The notes under the pieces were generated by a model. That model searched no databases. It had not been told where the DNA came from and saw only the letters and a program-made list of their open reading frames with translations. 64,000 bases of DNA. Origin: Carposina sasakii (Eukaryota; Arthropoda; Insecta; Lepidoptera; Carposinidae). The stretch is taken from positions 1,550,001 through 1,614,000 of the forward strand of contig CP053162.1 in NCBI GenBank assembly GCA_014607495.2. Direction: 5' to 3'. This document shows positions 53,001 through 63,099 of the stretch, one piece after another. The first letter of the stretch is position 1; the number at the start of each line of letters is the position of its first letter. Position numbers and translations under genes: made by a program.

Positions 53001-54381
53001 AATGCTTAGCAACAGAATCCGCGATTAAAGAAATCGTTGAACCACTATCTATTAAAATATCTACAGCTATACCCTGTATAACCGCAGTAGCAATATCATT
53101 ATGTCGGTATGCATTAATAGTTTCACGACAAAAATTCACACTTGACTTACCGCGGGATTCAGCACGCTGCTTCGCAAAACAATCATCTACCTTATGACCC
53201 ATCTTTTTACAATAAGAACAAGGATCAGACTTACTGCTCGGACTAGAAGTATTAATTGAATTTGATCCTGAATTATTATTATTAAAGTTTCTACTGGACG
53301 ATTGCCGTAAATCCACTTTAACACGTTTCGCACAATCAACATGTCGATGACCAAAATTACCACACGTAAAACACTTGACCCCACGATCAAAATGAACTCG
53401 CTTATGAGGCTTATTGCTATTAATAACACCACGGGAATTTGATAAGTATGTTTTGTTACGCACTACGGAATCAGCTTTGATATAAATTGACAAGAAATTA
53501 ACTAAATCGTTGGGCAATAATTTGGCATTCATAGCAGCTGCACGGATTTGCGAATCGGTTATACCGCGAATAACGATAGCCGAAATCAACTCTTCGGACA
53601 GACCATTTACAATTCGCAAACGTAACAAAGATCGCCTAGCATATTCTGCATAAGTAGGGTAGTTGTTGGAATCAGTTTTCATCACGTCAAATAAAATATT
53701 TGCAATATCAATTCGACGTGGACACAGTGTCTTAAACTCAACCTTAAAACGAGACCAGCTGCGATCTGTTGTAACCCATTCGTTCATCCAAACACGCGCG
53801 TCACCTTTCAGACAATTGCCTATTCGCGCCAAGCACTCACGATCGTCCCACTTGTTCAGTTTACGCACATGATCAACTTCCTCACACCACACATCAAAAT
53901 CATTTAAACCTGGATCAAAATTTGAAATAAAAATGTTATTAGACCTCATCGGATTTAGCGAACTAATTGCACTGACGAGCTTATTAGTGACCTCATTCAC
54001 AACTACCTCCGAAGTAGAAAGATTCGTAGGTAACGGAACCGCACTTATACTTGTATTACACGAAAATTCACTTGGAGGTGCCATACAATTAGTACCAGAT
54101 ACGTCTAGACAAGCTGGCGCCAACGCATTGCTCGAGGCAGGCGTCTGCGGCGTGCCAGAGGCCGCGCCATGAGCTACACCATCGGTAGTTGGCGCTGGAA
54201 GCGCGGGAGTTATCGTACCACACACACTATCACTACCTATAACAATAGCACCGGTGGCACTTTGTCGAGACGTATTTTCTAACACATTTAAACGCTGTAA
54301 AATAGCTTGTAAAGTTTGATCCAAACCTGGGACGGGAGTACGATCACGCTTTCTACTTTTACGTTTTGAAGATTCAGCCAT
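50053..54381 (-). CDS. Gypsy gag-pol polyprotein
   Basis: 1442 residues in one frame, start at 54381. In order: a capsid-like gag region (about 150-330), two CCHC knuckles (from C337 and C388), an aspartic protease (DSG at 445), reverse transcriptase (YIDD, D754/D755), RNase H (D901), integrase zinc domain (HDEHQHIG...CLVC) and integrase core. The core has D1162 and D1220, but residue 1256, 36 after D1220 and in the GQVxR motif, is Q where the family has E. The polyprotein would be cut by its own protease in the particle. No stops or frameshifts. The E-to-Q change probably disables strand transfer in this copy; a sequencing error is possible. The stop overlaps a GTGAGT splice donor. Confidence 0.93.
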   Translation of the reverse strand: MAESSKRKSRKRDRTPVPGLDQTLQAILQRLNVLENTSRQSATGAIVIGSDSVCGTITPALPAPTTDGVAHGAASGTPQTPASSNALAPACLDVSGTNCMAPPSEFSCNTSISAVPLPTNLSTSEVVVNEVTNKLVSAISSLNPMRSNNIFISNFDPGLNDFDVWCEEVDHVRKLNKWDDRECLARIGNCLKGDARVWMNEWVTTDRSWSRFKVEFKTLCPRRIDIANILFDVMKTDSNNYPTYAEYARRSLLRLRIVNGLSEELISAIVIRGITDSQIRAAAMNAKLLPNDLVNFLSIYIKADSVVRNKTYLSNSRGVINSNKPHKRVHFDRGVKCFTCGNFGHRHVDCAKRVKVDLRQSSSRNFNNNNSGSNSINTSSPSSKSDPCSYCKKMGHKVDDCFAKQRAESRGKSSVNFCRETINAYRHNDIATAVIQGIAVDILIDSGSTISLIADSVAKHFQCTHKPSFCVLRGIGSQDVRSNYCTTLTVEFPEITLEVDFHVVSDHYMNTPVILGTDVLNRDGVIYTRSRGVQRLIRVDHTFNIESNVQSPVNTPLGGTYRDRLMLIIKDFAEYLVSGTANTTVKTGSMQIRLNNETPVVYRPYKMSHDEKLRVRDIIKDLLDKGVIRESESEYSSPILLVKKKDGSDRMCVDFRALNSNTVKDHYPLPLIDDYIDRLGKAKYFTSLDMATGFHQIPLDSDSTRLTGFVTPEGHYEYVKMPYGLANAPVVYQRIISNTLRSYIDSGKALVYIDDVLIPSETIEEGLLVLREILRTLTTAGFSINLKKCKFLTQEVEYLGRTISNGQVRPSQHKVEALVNARVPTNVREVRQFLGLAGYFRKYIPGYSLKTACISNLTRKGVQFEWGEEQEKVRTDIIKRLTTEPVLAIFDPELRTEVHTDASSKGYGAVLLQACTDGRKLPVAYFSKITKGAEPRYISYELETLAVVKALQYFRQYLIGMHFKVVTDCNALKLTQRKKDLLPRVARWWIYLQDYDFELEYRKGTALSHADYLSRNPVNMCEIRRPHNWAQIAQAADDETQALIQKLNDGQLDASRFIIHNDVLYYKFDITGEDSRLLCYIPKGHRLSLLRVFHDEHQHIGTDKTTDLILKHFWFPKLRQFVSKYIKHCLVCLSHKKMPRQPLQLIESWNKPSVPFDTVHTDVLGPLPESNGFKFVLIIVDAYTKYCLLYCLYKQDCNELKRAFQTAISLFGTPQLIVSDRGRMYESSSFVNWVTGMGSNIYYITPEKHESNGQVQRYCRTVLDMIRVESNFRQEQWSDILWKLQLTLNITKQKSTQYSPLNLLIGSDRVTPVIRSLVRDVALEASSPNRETIRELTRQRATQLLDENRKQQDSRVNARRKPPRTYQKDDLVFVRKCSQSSGKLDSGMRGPYVVTKVLPHGRYELKLVTGSYGKTTEAAAEYIKQWHGEWTPEVCAAFFDCE

Positions 54382-54456
54382 GATTCACACAAAAACTTTT
54401 AGCGGCACAATAGGACTTTTAAAATTAGGCCAAAATACACAGAAAGAAGGCAATAA

Positions 54457-54471
54457 GAATCCCACTTCTGA
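54457..54471 (-). other. Primer-binding-like site of the Gypsy element
   Basis: Directly next to the 5' LTR the sense strand reads TCAGAAGTGGGATTC. Its complement GAATCCCACTTCTGA looks like the T-arm and acceptor 3' side of a tRNA, with the terminal CCA part not represented. Which tRNA cannot be settled here. Confidence 0.5.
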
Positions 54472-54740
54472 TCTTAGCAATAATTAAACACTTTAATAAA
54501 AAAAAAAATAACAACTAGAACTTAAATTTAATAATAACTTCCAAAAATTACAAATTAACGGAAAAATAGTGAGCAGTGATCGTAACACGTCCGTTCTCCT
54601 TGGTGTCCGTGGTCAGAGAGCTCGAGCAATGCGCCGCCGCGTGGCTTGAACCTCCACGCGCCCCTCCAAGCCTTGGATGATGACGATGACCACTACGTAA
54701 CAGTTGGCCACGCCCTCATCCTCAGATTTTTAGGATAATA
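54472..54740 (-). repeat. 5' LTR of the Gypsy element
   Basis: 269 bp, identical to 49045-49313; ATAT follows at 54741. A promoter is expected here but I did not assign a TATA box. Confidence 0.9.
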
Positions 54741-54744
54741 ATAT

Positions 54745-55000
54745 ACTATAAATATTATTAAGAAAATGAAAAAAACTTCACCCGAGTGAGATTTGAATTC
54801 ACGACCTCTCGCATTCCGTGCATCGCTCTAACCAACTGAGCTATCGGGTGTCTTAACTCGAATGACGAATTTTCCATCTCAATTACGTTTTAGGCAACAT
54901 TATTTTTTAATCCCGATAGCTATACACTAGCCAAATCTCGGTAAACAAAGCTGAATCCCTCAGCACAATGTTTAATGATGAAACGATCAACCATATCCTA
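54745..55000 (-). repeat. tRNA-related SINE-like repeat, copy 3
   Basis: The tRNA-like head is at 54850-54779 on the minus strand (GATAGCTCAGTTGGTTAGAG ... GTGAATTCAAATCTCACTCG). The 5' flank continues to about 54995 (GCCGAGATTTGGCTAG-type and TGCTGAGGGATTCAGCTTTG-type blocks in reverse). Its A/T tail is split from the rest by the Gypsy element. Confidence 0.65.
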
Positions 55001-55039
55001 GCGCATTATATTATGGAGAAGTATCTTATAAATTTACCT

Positions 55040-55165
55040 TAATTAAGATATTATATACATACTATAAATATTAATAAGAAAATGAAAAAAAATTACCCGA
55101 TTGAGATTTGAACTCACGACCTCTCGTGTTCCGTGCATCGCTCTAACCAACAGAGCTTCATGCGT
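55040..55165 (-). repeat. tRNA-related SINE-like repeat, copy 4
   Basis: The head is at about 55160-55095 on the minus strand; the tail 55042-55085 (AAGATATTATATACATACTA) gives the unoccupied form of the Gypsy target. No 5' flank. Confidence 0.6.
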
Positions 55166-55560
55166 CGATACTCTGGTAGCGTCCCATGTCCCAGGCACAG
55201 CCATAAAAAGTGGCTCTGCGGCCGCCACAGACCTCAAACCTCAAACGGCGCAAGTATGCAAACCTCAGTGGAGACTACATATTTGAGCCGTTTTGGGTGG
55301 AAACTATGGGGCCATGGGGTCAGGGAGCCCATGTCCTTTTTAAATGCATCTCTATAAGACTGGTCGAGGCATCCCACGACTGAAGGGCTGGCCAGTACTT
55401 TGGTCAAAGTATTAGCCTCGCCATCGAGCGGGGCAATGTGGCCAGCCTTTTGGCCACGTTGCCAGCGGTGGAGGAGTTGCAGGCAGTCTTGTATTTGTAA
55501 ATATGTCCTAGATTTAAGTTTTTTTTTTTGTATTATTATCCACCCCATAATGTAAATTAT
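55166..55560 (+). repeat. Probable LINE-derived segment
   Basis: GC-richer block with GAGCGGGGCAATGTGGCCAG and a T-rich end, surrounded by AT-rich DNA. Frames on both strands are open for 60-104 codons but show no motif I can name. It may be the tail of a non-LTR element. Confidence 0.35.
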
Positions 55561-56440
55561 AAATAAAAATAATTAAAATTAATAAACAGTTATTATTAAT
55601 TTACGGATTACGTAATAAGCCCCGAATCTATCAAATTACTACTTATTTGAAAATTGACAATCGACAATATTAATGACACACAAACACAAGATACAAAAAA
55701 ACAACTATTAATTTGAATTAATTTATAGTATAAATTACAAAGCTATCCTTCGCCCTTACACAAATAGATCCCGCCTTGTGTTAATGTATTTACATAAGCC
55801 TTGAAGGACCTTCAATTCCTTGATGTCATGTAGCCGACAGTGTGGAGCCAGCTTAATTAGATTAGCTTTACCTATTTTCTTTTCTCCCATATATGACTAT
55901 TAGATTAACATATTTATTTGCTGTAGAGAGAAAACGTGGCATGAATGAAATTGGAAGAGTGTGTTTATTTATTGTTTTTTTTTTTAGAAAACATGCTTTT
56001 TTAAACATAGTTTTAGGGTATTAATGAGTTGACTAAAGAGCCCATCTTTAGTCAACTCTAAATCTACTGACAAACAATTTTGTTTGCGACTGTATAAATC
56101 ACAAAAAATATCAGTGGGATGAGTTGACCGATCCAAAACATTCAATAGGTCAACAGTAACTCATCCCGTAGGATGAGTTCGAGCGGGATGAGTTGACTAA
56201 AGAGCCGATCGGCCATAATTTATTATGAATGTCGGCCGCGCTGTAGGTATCAAAGTTATCATTTAGATTACATCAGCCTATCACAATCCACTATTAGACG
56301 TAAGCCTCCTCAAGGCACGCCACAAGGCTCGATCTCCCGTTTTCGCCATGCAGTCACTACCTAGCTATCCTGTCATTTTAAACTTTAGGCATTGTTTTCA
56401 TTATCGACAATTTAATCTGATATTATCTAAGTTACATAGA
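55561..56440. other. Non-coding stretch with a stem-loop
   Basis: A perfect 14-bp stem GAGTTGACTAAAGA / TCTTTAGTCAACTC with a 5-base loop lies at 56026-56058. Related GGGATGAGTTGAC motifs recur at about 56119, 56180 and 56190. An RTE-LINE tail piece (TCACAATCCACTATTAGACG) lies at 56275-56345. Confidence 0.55.
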
Positions 56441-56442
56441 TA

Positions 56443-56545
56443 TCCGGTAGCTCAGTGGTTAGAGCGCTAGCACGGTATGCGGAGGTCATGGGTTCGATTC
56501 CCGAGGAATTTTTTCCATTTCTTTATTAATAATTTTATGATATAT
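56443..56545 (+). repeat. tRNA-related SINE-like repeat, copy 5
   Basis: Head ATCCGGTAGCTCAGTGGTTA ... CATGGGTTCGATTCCCGAGG on the plus strand, then the TTTATTAATAATTTTATGA tail. Confidence 0.65.
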
Positions 56546-56589
56546 AATATCTTGACTAAGATAAATTTATAAAAAAAACACCTCTCCAT

Positions 56590-56850
56590 TAATATAATCC
56601 GTTAGGATATGGTTGATCGTTTCATCTTTAAACATTGTGCTGAGGGATTCAGCTTTGTTTGCCGAGATTTGGCTAGTTCATAGCTATCGGGATGAAAAAT
56701 AACGTTGTCATTAAGAAAAGAGATGGTAAAATTTGTCATCCGAGTAATTGACCCGGTAGCTCAGCGGTTAGAGCGCTAGCATGGTATGCAGAGGTCGTGG
56801 GTTCGATTCCCAATCGGGTGAGGAATTTTTTCAATTTTTTTATTAATAAT
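56590..56850 (+). repeat. tRNA-related SINE-like repeat, copy 6 (long form)
   Basis: The 5' flank (ATATGGTTGATCGTTTCATC, GAGGGATTCAGCTTTG, GCCGAGATTTGGCTAG) precedes the head at 56751-56822 (ACCCGGTAGCTCAGCGGTTA ... GTGGGTTCGATTCCCAATCG) and the TTATTAATAATTTTAT tail. The acceptor ends pair (ACCCG/CGGGT), but the anticodon stem does not. Confidence 0.7.
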
Positions 56851-56859
56851 TTTATATTA

Positions 56860-57740
56860 CATAGATATATAAAGCAAACCATTTTGTTTATACAAGTAAA
56901 CGTAAGTAGATAGTTAATGAGTTATAGAACACCTTTAGTACATAACAGTACATTATTATAACATACCAAAGAAGCTCTATAAGGTTCGTAAACTGTCTCC
57001 AATATCATAAAATAGTTCACATAACCATAGCAAGTTAAATTTAAAAATGCTGGTATAAAAGAATATAGTACCAACATTTCTATAGTGTATAGTTCCTTAA
57101 AAGCAAGACCTCGTTCTAGTACGCCGGAACTGTTGGAGAACATTCTAGAGTTCCGGACACTCTATTGTTGGCTGTGCTCTCAATGGAGGAGGAATTTCTC
57201 TTATATCCTCCTTTTTTAATTACTTAGGTACTATTGATTGGATTGTGAACGGAACTAGAACACATTTATATAGGACAATATGAAAGTTTGGGAGAATGTG
57301 AAGTCTGGATGATTGTTACCTTGTCTCTTGCCTGATTCGCCGGGAAAAGCTGGAAGGGTGCAGGTGTAATTTTCTTGTGAAAATCAAAAATTATTTGTAA
57401 ACAAAAAAAAATGTCTCTTGCCTTGTCTTTATGCAATAGCTGTCGAATGATCCACAAAAACTAGTGAATTAGCTGAAATATCGGAGCTGAGAACCCCTTC
57501 TTTTTCTTTTAAAAAATAAATTCATACAGATAGTCAAAAACGTCACGCAATCTTTTGTATGTTATGATATGACGCATTTTAACTAAAATTGTACCTATGC
57601 ATAAATACTGATCAAACAATTTTATTGGCACTATGTCGCGGGCGTCCGTCGCGTCCGGTTAGCCATTCTTTTATAATCACTGCAACATATTGTAGCTTTG
57701 TCCATACTTCTTCAATACCTGCATATACAAATATTATTTA
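56860..57740. other. Non-coding stretch
   Basis: No supported gene; minus-strand frames at 56922 and 57266 lack motifs. Confidence 0.3.
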
Positions 57741-57749
57741 GTTTATTAG

Positions 57750-57835
57750 GTAAGAGCGCTGGCGCGGAATGCAGAGATCGTGGGTTCGATTCCCACTCGG
57801 GTAATTTTTTTTTTCCATTGCTTTATTAATAATTT
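57750..57835 (+). repeat. tRNA-related SINE-like repeat, copy 7 (5' truncated)
   Basis: Begins inside box A (TAAGAGCGCTGGCGCGGAAT) and continues through GTGGGTTCGATTCCCACTCG to the TTATTAATAATTTTATTA tail. Confidence 0.6.
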
Positions 57836-57924
57836 TATTATTTAGTTGTTAATGACTAACTGACAGATCAACGCACAGCCTAAACCGTTGATCTCGAAAA
57901 CATGAGGCGTGTGTTGGGGATTCC

Positions 57925-58140
57925 AAAGTTTGCGCGGACGAAGTTGTGGGCGTATACTAGTGTAGCGGAGCCACCTATCGAATGCAAGAGAGAAGCACAA
58001 TCGAATGCGAAATCCTAGAACGCGATATCGAAGTTTCTCAGAATGATTGGAATATAAACATGGGCCGAAACAACAACTAGTGGCCCGGTGGGGCCTGATG
58101 CGCTTCCCTTTTCACCTCCCCCACACTAGTATGAAATAAA
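57925..58140 (+). repeat. Helitron-like end plus GGCCCGGTGGGGCC repeat, copy 3
   Basis: GCGCGGACGAAGTTGTGGGC ending in ACTAGT near 57960 is a Helitron-like terminus. From 57990, GATATCGAAGTTTCTCAG and ACTAGTGGCCCGGTGGGGCC match 31640 and 32025. Confidence 0.5.
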
Positions 58141-58534
58141 AATATAAATAAATCGACTAAGGACGAAAAAAAAAATTACCTATTTTTTTTCTCATGGGAG
58201 GAACCTCGTCGTTTTATATAAAAAGATTTATCTTGGCAATCACTATAAAACGTATTCAAGGCTCAAGTTGCCTGAACGATCGACTTTCTAGGTCACCATA
58301 GCGCTGACGTTCGCTGAATTTCGTCAGAGCTATTTAAAGATTTACCCACTGGCCCATTAAAGACCCTGGCAAAGAGTAAAAAAACAGATCGAACAGATAA
58401 ATAGTAAAATACCTACTAGATAAAACTACCGCTTTGCAGGATAATACGGTACCGAAATGATTTCTTTTGGCGTTTTGAATACGGAATTTTTTGTTCATTC
58501 TTCTAAAATCGATGATGATAAGTAGATACTTATA

Positions 58535-58895
58535 CAGGATATTTTTTCGTTGCCACCCTTAACGAAGGGTACGTACTCTATACATCAAATAAAGTTTATA
58601 CCATAAAATTCTGGGAAACGATGTAAATTTTTTCAAAAAAAAAAAAACTTGATCGGGCGAAATTCACAGTGTCCAGTATTTTTTAAGGACAGGTTTTTAT
58701 TATTTTTCGTAAAAAAAATCTTGTTACTCGCATCTATGTGCATTTGTGCAAAAAACGCAGTCTATTTACTCAACTTTGGACCCTAATATTTTGGAAACCA
58801 GACACTTCTCAGGTATGCTTCTATGGAGAAAAATGATCGTGATGATGAGGAGATTCCGAAGTTTTCGGGAAGGTTAACGACCAAAAATCATCCTG
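58535..58895 (-). mobile_element. TA-flanked MITE, copy 5
   Basis: 361 bp, inverted; TA on both sides. Ends CAGGATATTTTTTCGTTGCC and ACGACCAAAAATCATCCTG. More diverged than the other copies. Confidence 0.72.
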
Positions 58896-58899
58896 TAAA

Positions 58900-61800
58900 G
58901 ACAGGCACACACACACTTTATATTTCTGCATTTCTGGCTATCCCATGGTGAAAGCTAGACAGAGTTAGTTTCGAATTTATATATTAGTAAGGATATATAA
59001 ACAGAAAAGGTTAAAATTATAATGGCACAAAAATATTTAAACAGTTCTCAATACTACATAAACGCAGAAATTTCTACAAAAACCTATAACTAGAAGCCCA
59101 CTGGAAAATCTACCTTTATACATGTTATAATGGGTCAAACCACCACTTACCTATAATTACGTATTAACTCTGACATTAAACAATCTATGATCAAAGCAAC
59201 ACCCCTTTAAACATTAAACGTTCCTGTATAAATACTCCCTTAATTTCGCAGGCCGTTCGAGGGTTTGCTTAGGGATGTCCCTTTCGGTCTCCCTCTCTCC
59301 TCACAGGTGTGGGAACTTGCCAAGGACATCGCCTTAGGGTATGACACATTCGGTGTATTATGCCAGTGTACTTGGTGTTTATCTTGCGGCTACCTCGACA
59401 CTTGTACGCGTTGTCTTAGGCAGGGACCGCATAGGGTAAAGAGAACATTTACTATGTACCCCTACCTCAAAGTGGGGACTGTAAATATACAAGTTCATCC
59501 ATTTTGGTTGTGCATAACAAAATTAACTTGAACTTTTTAAGGATAAAGATGCAAAAAAATAAAGTCTTATATTAAGATGGTGAATATTTGTTAAAATTAC
59601 AATTCACTAGATAAACAGAATGTCATTTTATTATAAAAGTTACATTAAATTAAAAAATACATAAAAAACTACAAATTCAGATATTTATAAGGAAAAGACT
59701 GAATGTAAGTCCTCCACCGATGGCTAATACCCAAAAAGCCCCGGCCTATTAATCGTGAAATTTTTCGACCAATCAGTAGTAGAGTCATAGAATACCCTCA
59801 GCTATTTAATTTAATTTTTAACTTACATATTGATGTCGCAAGTGGCTATTCGAGTATAAAACTGCAGATAGTATTAACATTTCTTCAAAGAAACATCTAT
59901 TCCACAAATATATCAACTCAAATAACCTCAACTACAATTCGATGCTTGATAAATACGAATAAAGATATAATTTTCTCGTCATCATATTTAATCCGATGTC
60001 TAGCACTTACACAATAGTACTTGAAATCTAATCTAAAACCTCAATGTGAAGATAATCTATTTTTCTAGTGCAAACAAAGGACGATCTCTCAATCGCCAAT
60101 AGAATACCGCCGCTTGTTTGTGATTACCAGTTTTCTCTGTCTTTGAGTCAACTTTTTTAATCTGCAATGGTTTTTTTACGGACTTGTTGCTGCGTTCTCC
60201 TTTGTACTACAAGATAGGTACTAATTACAAAAAAATGCATTGGAATTTGCTTCAGGGTGGAGTACATTCGAATAATAAATATGGGTAGGCAACAAGCGAA
60301 CGAACTTATTGTAATCATGTAGTGTTTTGTTCTCTAGATAGTTGGTGAAATTTAAAATGGAATGTAGGAAATATACATACCAATAGAGAGTAAGATTATG
60401 CACAGTATTTTCAAAATGGCTACACGGAACTATATGAATGAGATACAACAGCCAGATTTTATTATAGCTGGGCCAGTTGTGAAACATCTGTGACATATTG
60501 CTAACTCATCACTTGAGAAATAGGTAGGTAGGTACATTAGATGCACCTCTCTCATCTAATGTACCTACTCGTATTCTAATGAAGTTCTGCATCAGCACAG
60601 GAATATGGTTATTATAAATAGCAGTAGAAACCACGGAAGCGTGCATGCAAGCGACAGTACAAAAGTGTTCTATTCTGATGTAGGTCCTGCTTACGTCAAT
60701 CCCTTCGAAAATAGGTTTAAACACGTATCGTGAAAAAAATACAAAATTAAATTTACCCTTCATATTTTTATAACACGCTTTATGTATACACAGGGCACGA
60801 TAGGAGCAAAATCAAACTGTCTGATTTGACTTGGCTCAAAACCGCATGTTTTATTTTTTAAAGCCATATAAAAACACAAAGACAGCATAATCCAGCAGGA
60901 GTTCACACAAATTGGCATTCTTTATAACAATGAGTCTCGATCTGAGGCTGCGCTATTGATCAGCGTTTGGAAGACGGCTATTTCGCTCCAGTTGTTTGAG
61001 ACGGAAACTCCTTTGTGCCCCTGCGATCCTGGTACCTACCCAAACTTTTATCCTCCATCTTTGTACATCCAAACAAGTTTCTTGTTCTCAAGTTTTCCTT
61101 TATTGATCATGATACCTTTGTACTGTTTTCTCTTGTGTTTTTGGGAAGTGTCAACATCAATTTTAAAATAAAACTTTTGGGTTCATTGGGGTTGCTGTAA
61201 AAATTTTATTTGTTTTTGTCCACGATTCATGGATAAATAATAGAAAACTGATTAAGATAAAATCCGGCATAAAATATTGACTCTATTTTATAGCATTCAA
61301 TTATATTGAACTACCTACGTATTCCATACTGCCTCAATGTTATTTTCGGTATCTATCTATATCCTCAGGTTGTTGTTATTGAATTTCTTTACTTTAGCAC
61401 ATTTATATTATTCTTTGACGTTTGTAATAAATCATGAATGTGGATGAGGTGAAAGAGGTATGTTTAGAACGTACTAATTGGAGATCAATAGTCTCTGCCT
61501 ACCTCTATGGGACACAAGCGTGAGGTCATGTAAATCATTCAACATAAAAGGAACCTTTCATAATAATGACACTCTTTAGTAAAAATAGCCAAGAAATCCA
61601 TTAAAATCACACCAAGTAACATAATAATTCATCCGCACTCACCACCACAAAGACTAGTTAATAAAACAGAGTGGACAGTCTTCACTCCGAGCAACTTCCC
61701 AACGATGCAGTGCAAAGACGCAGTTCGCGAGAAGTTTTCTTTCCCATCTCAAGTGAAGAGTTGGATAGATGCCAGGGGAATTCTTAGTACGGTCAATACC

Positions 61801-62090
61801 AGTCGGTTCATTAACTAAACTCGCCGCGTAGTTACCTAATGTTTGCTTTGAATACGTTTACTGTTAACTATGGGAGGTGATGTGAATTACAAGTTGGTTA
61901 ATCTTTGGGAGACTGGTTAAGAGTATTTCGTTTGTGATGTGTATTGAAGATTTGTACTAGAACGTTTGGATATTAGTTGTCAAATTAATGAAACATGGAA
62001 TTTGTCTAACATGAGTGGGTAATAGTAAAAGTAAGTCTAATCAAGCTAAGATCGCTGTCTGTACATGGAAGATATAGGAGAAAAAATATT
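58900..62090. other. Intergenic stretch, no gene supported
   Basis: Frames at 59265 (88 codons, Cys-rich by chance), 60221, 60509 and 60956 have no recognised motif. A small inverted pair lies at about 60530-60570 (TACATTAGATGCACCTCTCT / ATCTAATGTACC). Confidence 0.35.
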
Positions 62091-62093
62091 ATA

Positions 62094-62353
62094 GGAGACC
62101 TTTATTAACGCAATAGTACCCAAAATAATGATTTATGGAATTATTGTCGGTTTATCTGTTTGTCTGTGCGTTTGTGCACGCTAATCTCAGAAACGGCTGA
62201 ACCAATTTCGATGCAGTTTTAAGGAATATATTGTAAAATGTCCCACTTAACATATAGGCTTTTTATCTGTTTTAAAATGTTTTTATCCCGAATAATTTCG
62301 ACATTTTGTTTTTTCTGTAGTCCACGCGGACGGAGTCGCGGGCGTCCACTAGT
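62094..62353 (+). mobile_element. Helitron-like non-autonomous repeat
   Basis: Plus-orientation copy matching the inverted one at 26882-27155; ends GGAGTCGCGGGCGTCCACTAG followed by T. Confidence 0.65.
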
Positions 62354-62394
62354 AATAACTATAACTTATTCAATTCAACCCAGAATACTTCTTC

Positions 62395-62480
62395 ATCATC
62401 ATTTACAGCCCTGAAAAGTCCACTGTTGGACATAGGCCTCCCCCAACAACCTCCACTCCGACCGGTCGGAAGCAGCCTGC
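62395..62480 (-). repeat. RTE-type LINE 3' end, inverted
   Basis: The minus strand reads TGGAGGTTGTTGGGGGAGGC and CCAACAGTGGACTTTTCAGG, like 29895-29985. Coding remnant: WRLLGEAYVQQWTFQG-type. Confidence 0.5.
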
Positions 62481-62955
62481 ATCCAACCGACAAAACCGAC
62501 TTTTTGAAAAGGTGAAGCTACTTTGACTTCAATGTGAAACTCACAAAAGCAATATAAAAGTAACTGTCTACCATGTATATTGCTTTTGACAGAACAGATT
62601 TTGATGAGGTAACAAGGTGCCAGCATCAGGGTGCCAGGATCAAAGTTATTTTTATCACGGGAAAATTGCGTTTTATAGGTACATACGTATAGTTCTGTGC
62701 TGATGCTCAGATTTACTAGAATACATCGGCTGCTTCTCCTTCCGTGCATGTCGTAAGAGTCAGATATTACTGACTGACGTTGCTATTGGATCTCCTTTAG
62801 AGTGAACCAATTTCTTTTAGGCAAGCGCGCTCCATCTCAGACTGCAACGGTGCTTACCATCAGGCGCGTTGTGGTCAAGCGTAAGCCTATTTTTTTTTTA
62901 ATCCTGCAGATCTAGCTAACCCATTTTAGGAACACCGCTGTACCTATATGCAACC

Positions 62956-63090
62956 TACTATAATTATGTACGTTTATTATATCTTACTATAATTCTGTGC
63001 GTTTATTATGTCCTACTATAATAATGTACGTTTATTATGTCTTACTATAATTCTGTGCGTTTATTATGTCCTACTATAATGATGTACGTT
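62956..63090. repeat. 29-bp minisatellite, five units
   Basis: TACTATAA recurs at 62956, 62985, 63014, 63043 and 63072, an exact 29-bp period; units contain GTTTATTATGTCC. Alternate units share GTACG or GTGCG, suggesting a two-unit higher-order repeat. Confidence 0.88.
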
Positions 63091-63099
63091 AGTCAGAGG

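Larger units (their letters stand above)
49045..54740 (-). mobile_element. Ty3/Gypsy-type LTR retrotransposon, recent insertion
   Basis: 5696 bp on the minus strand. Two 269-bp LTRs (49045-49313 and 54472-54740) are identical as far as I could compare them, so insertion is recent. ATAT lies outside both ends (49041-49044 and 54741-54744). One gag-pol frame of 1442 codons is intact. A primer-binding-like site lies next to the 5' LTR. The insertion interrupts a tRNA-related repeat; a similar uninterrupted sequence is at about 55042-55085. No envelope gene is visible. A Mag- or Mdg3-like lineage is possible from the two CCHC knuckles and single frame, but not certain. Confidence 0.92.

Noticed and set aside
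50288..54172. Plus-strand frames of 60-80 codons within 50288-54172
   Set aside because: Antisense shadows of the intact Gypsy gag-pol frame.
55234..55548. 104-codon minus-strand frame
   Set aside because: Lies in a GC-rich repeat segment with open frames on the other strand too; no motif recognised.
59265..59531. 88-codon Cys-rich frame, possible small secreted protein
   Set aside because: No signal peptide, no family motif, no splice or polyadenylation context; consistent with chance.
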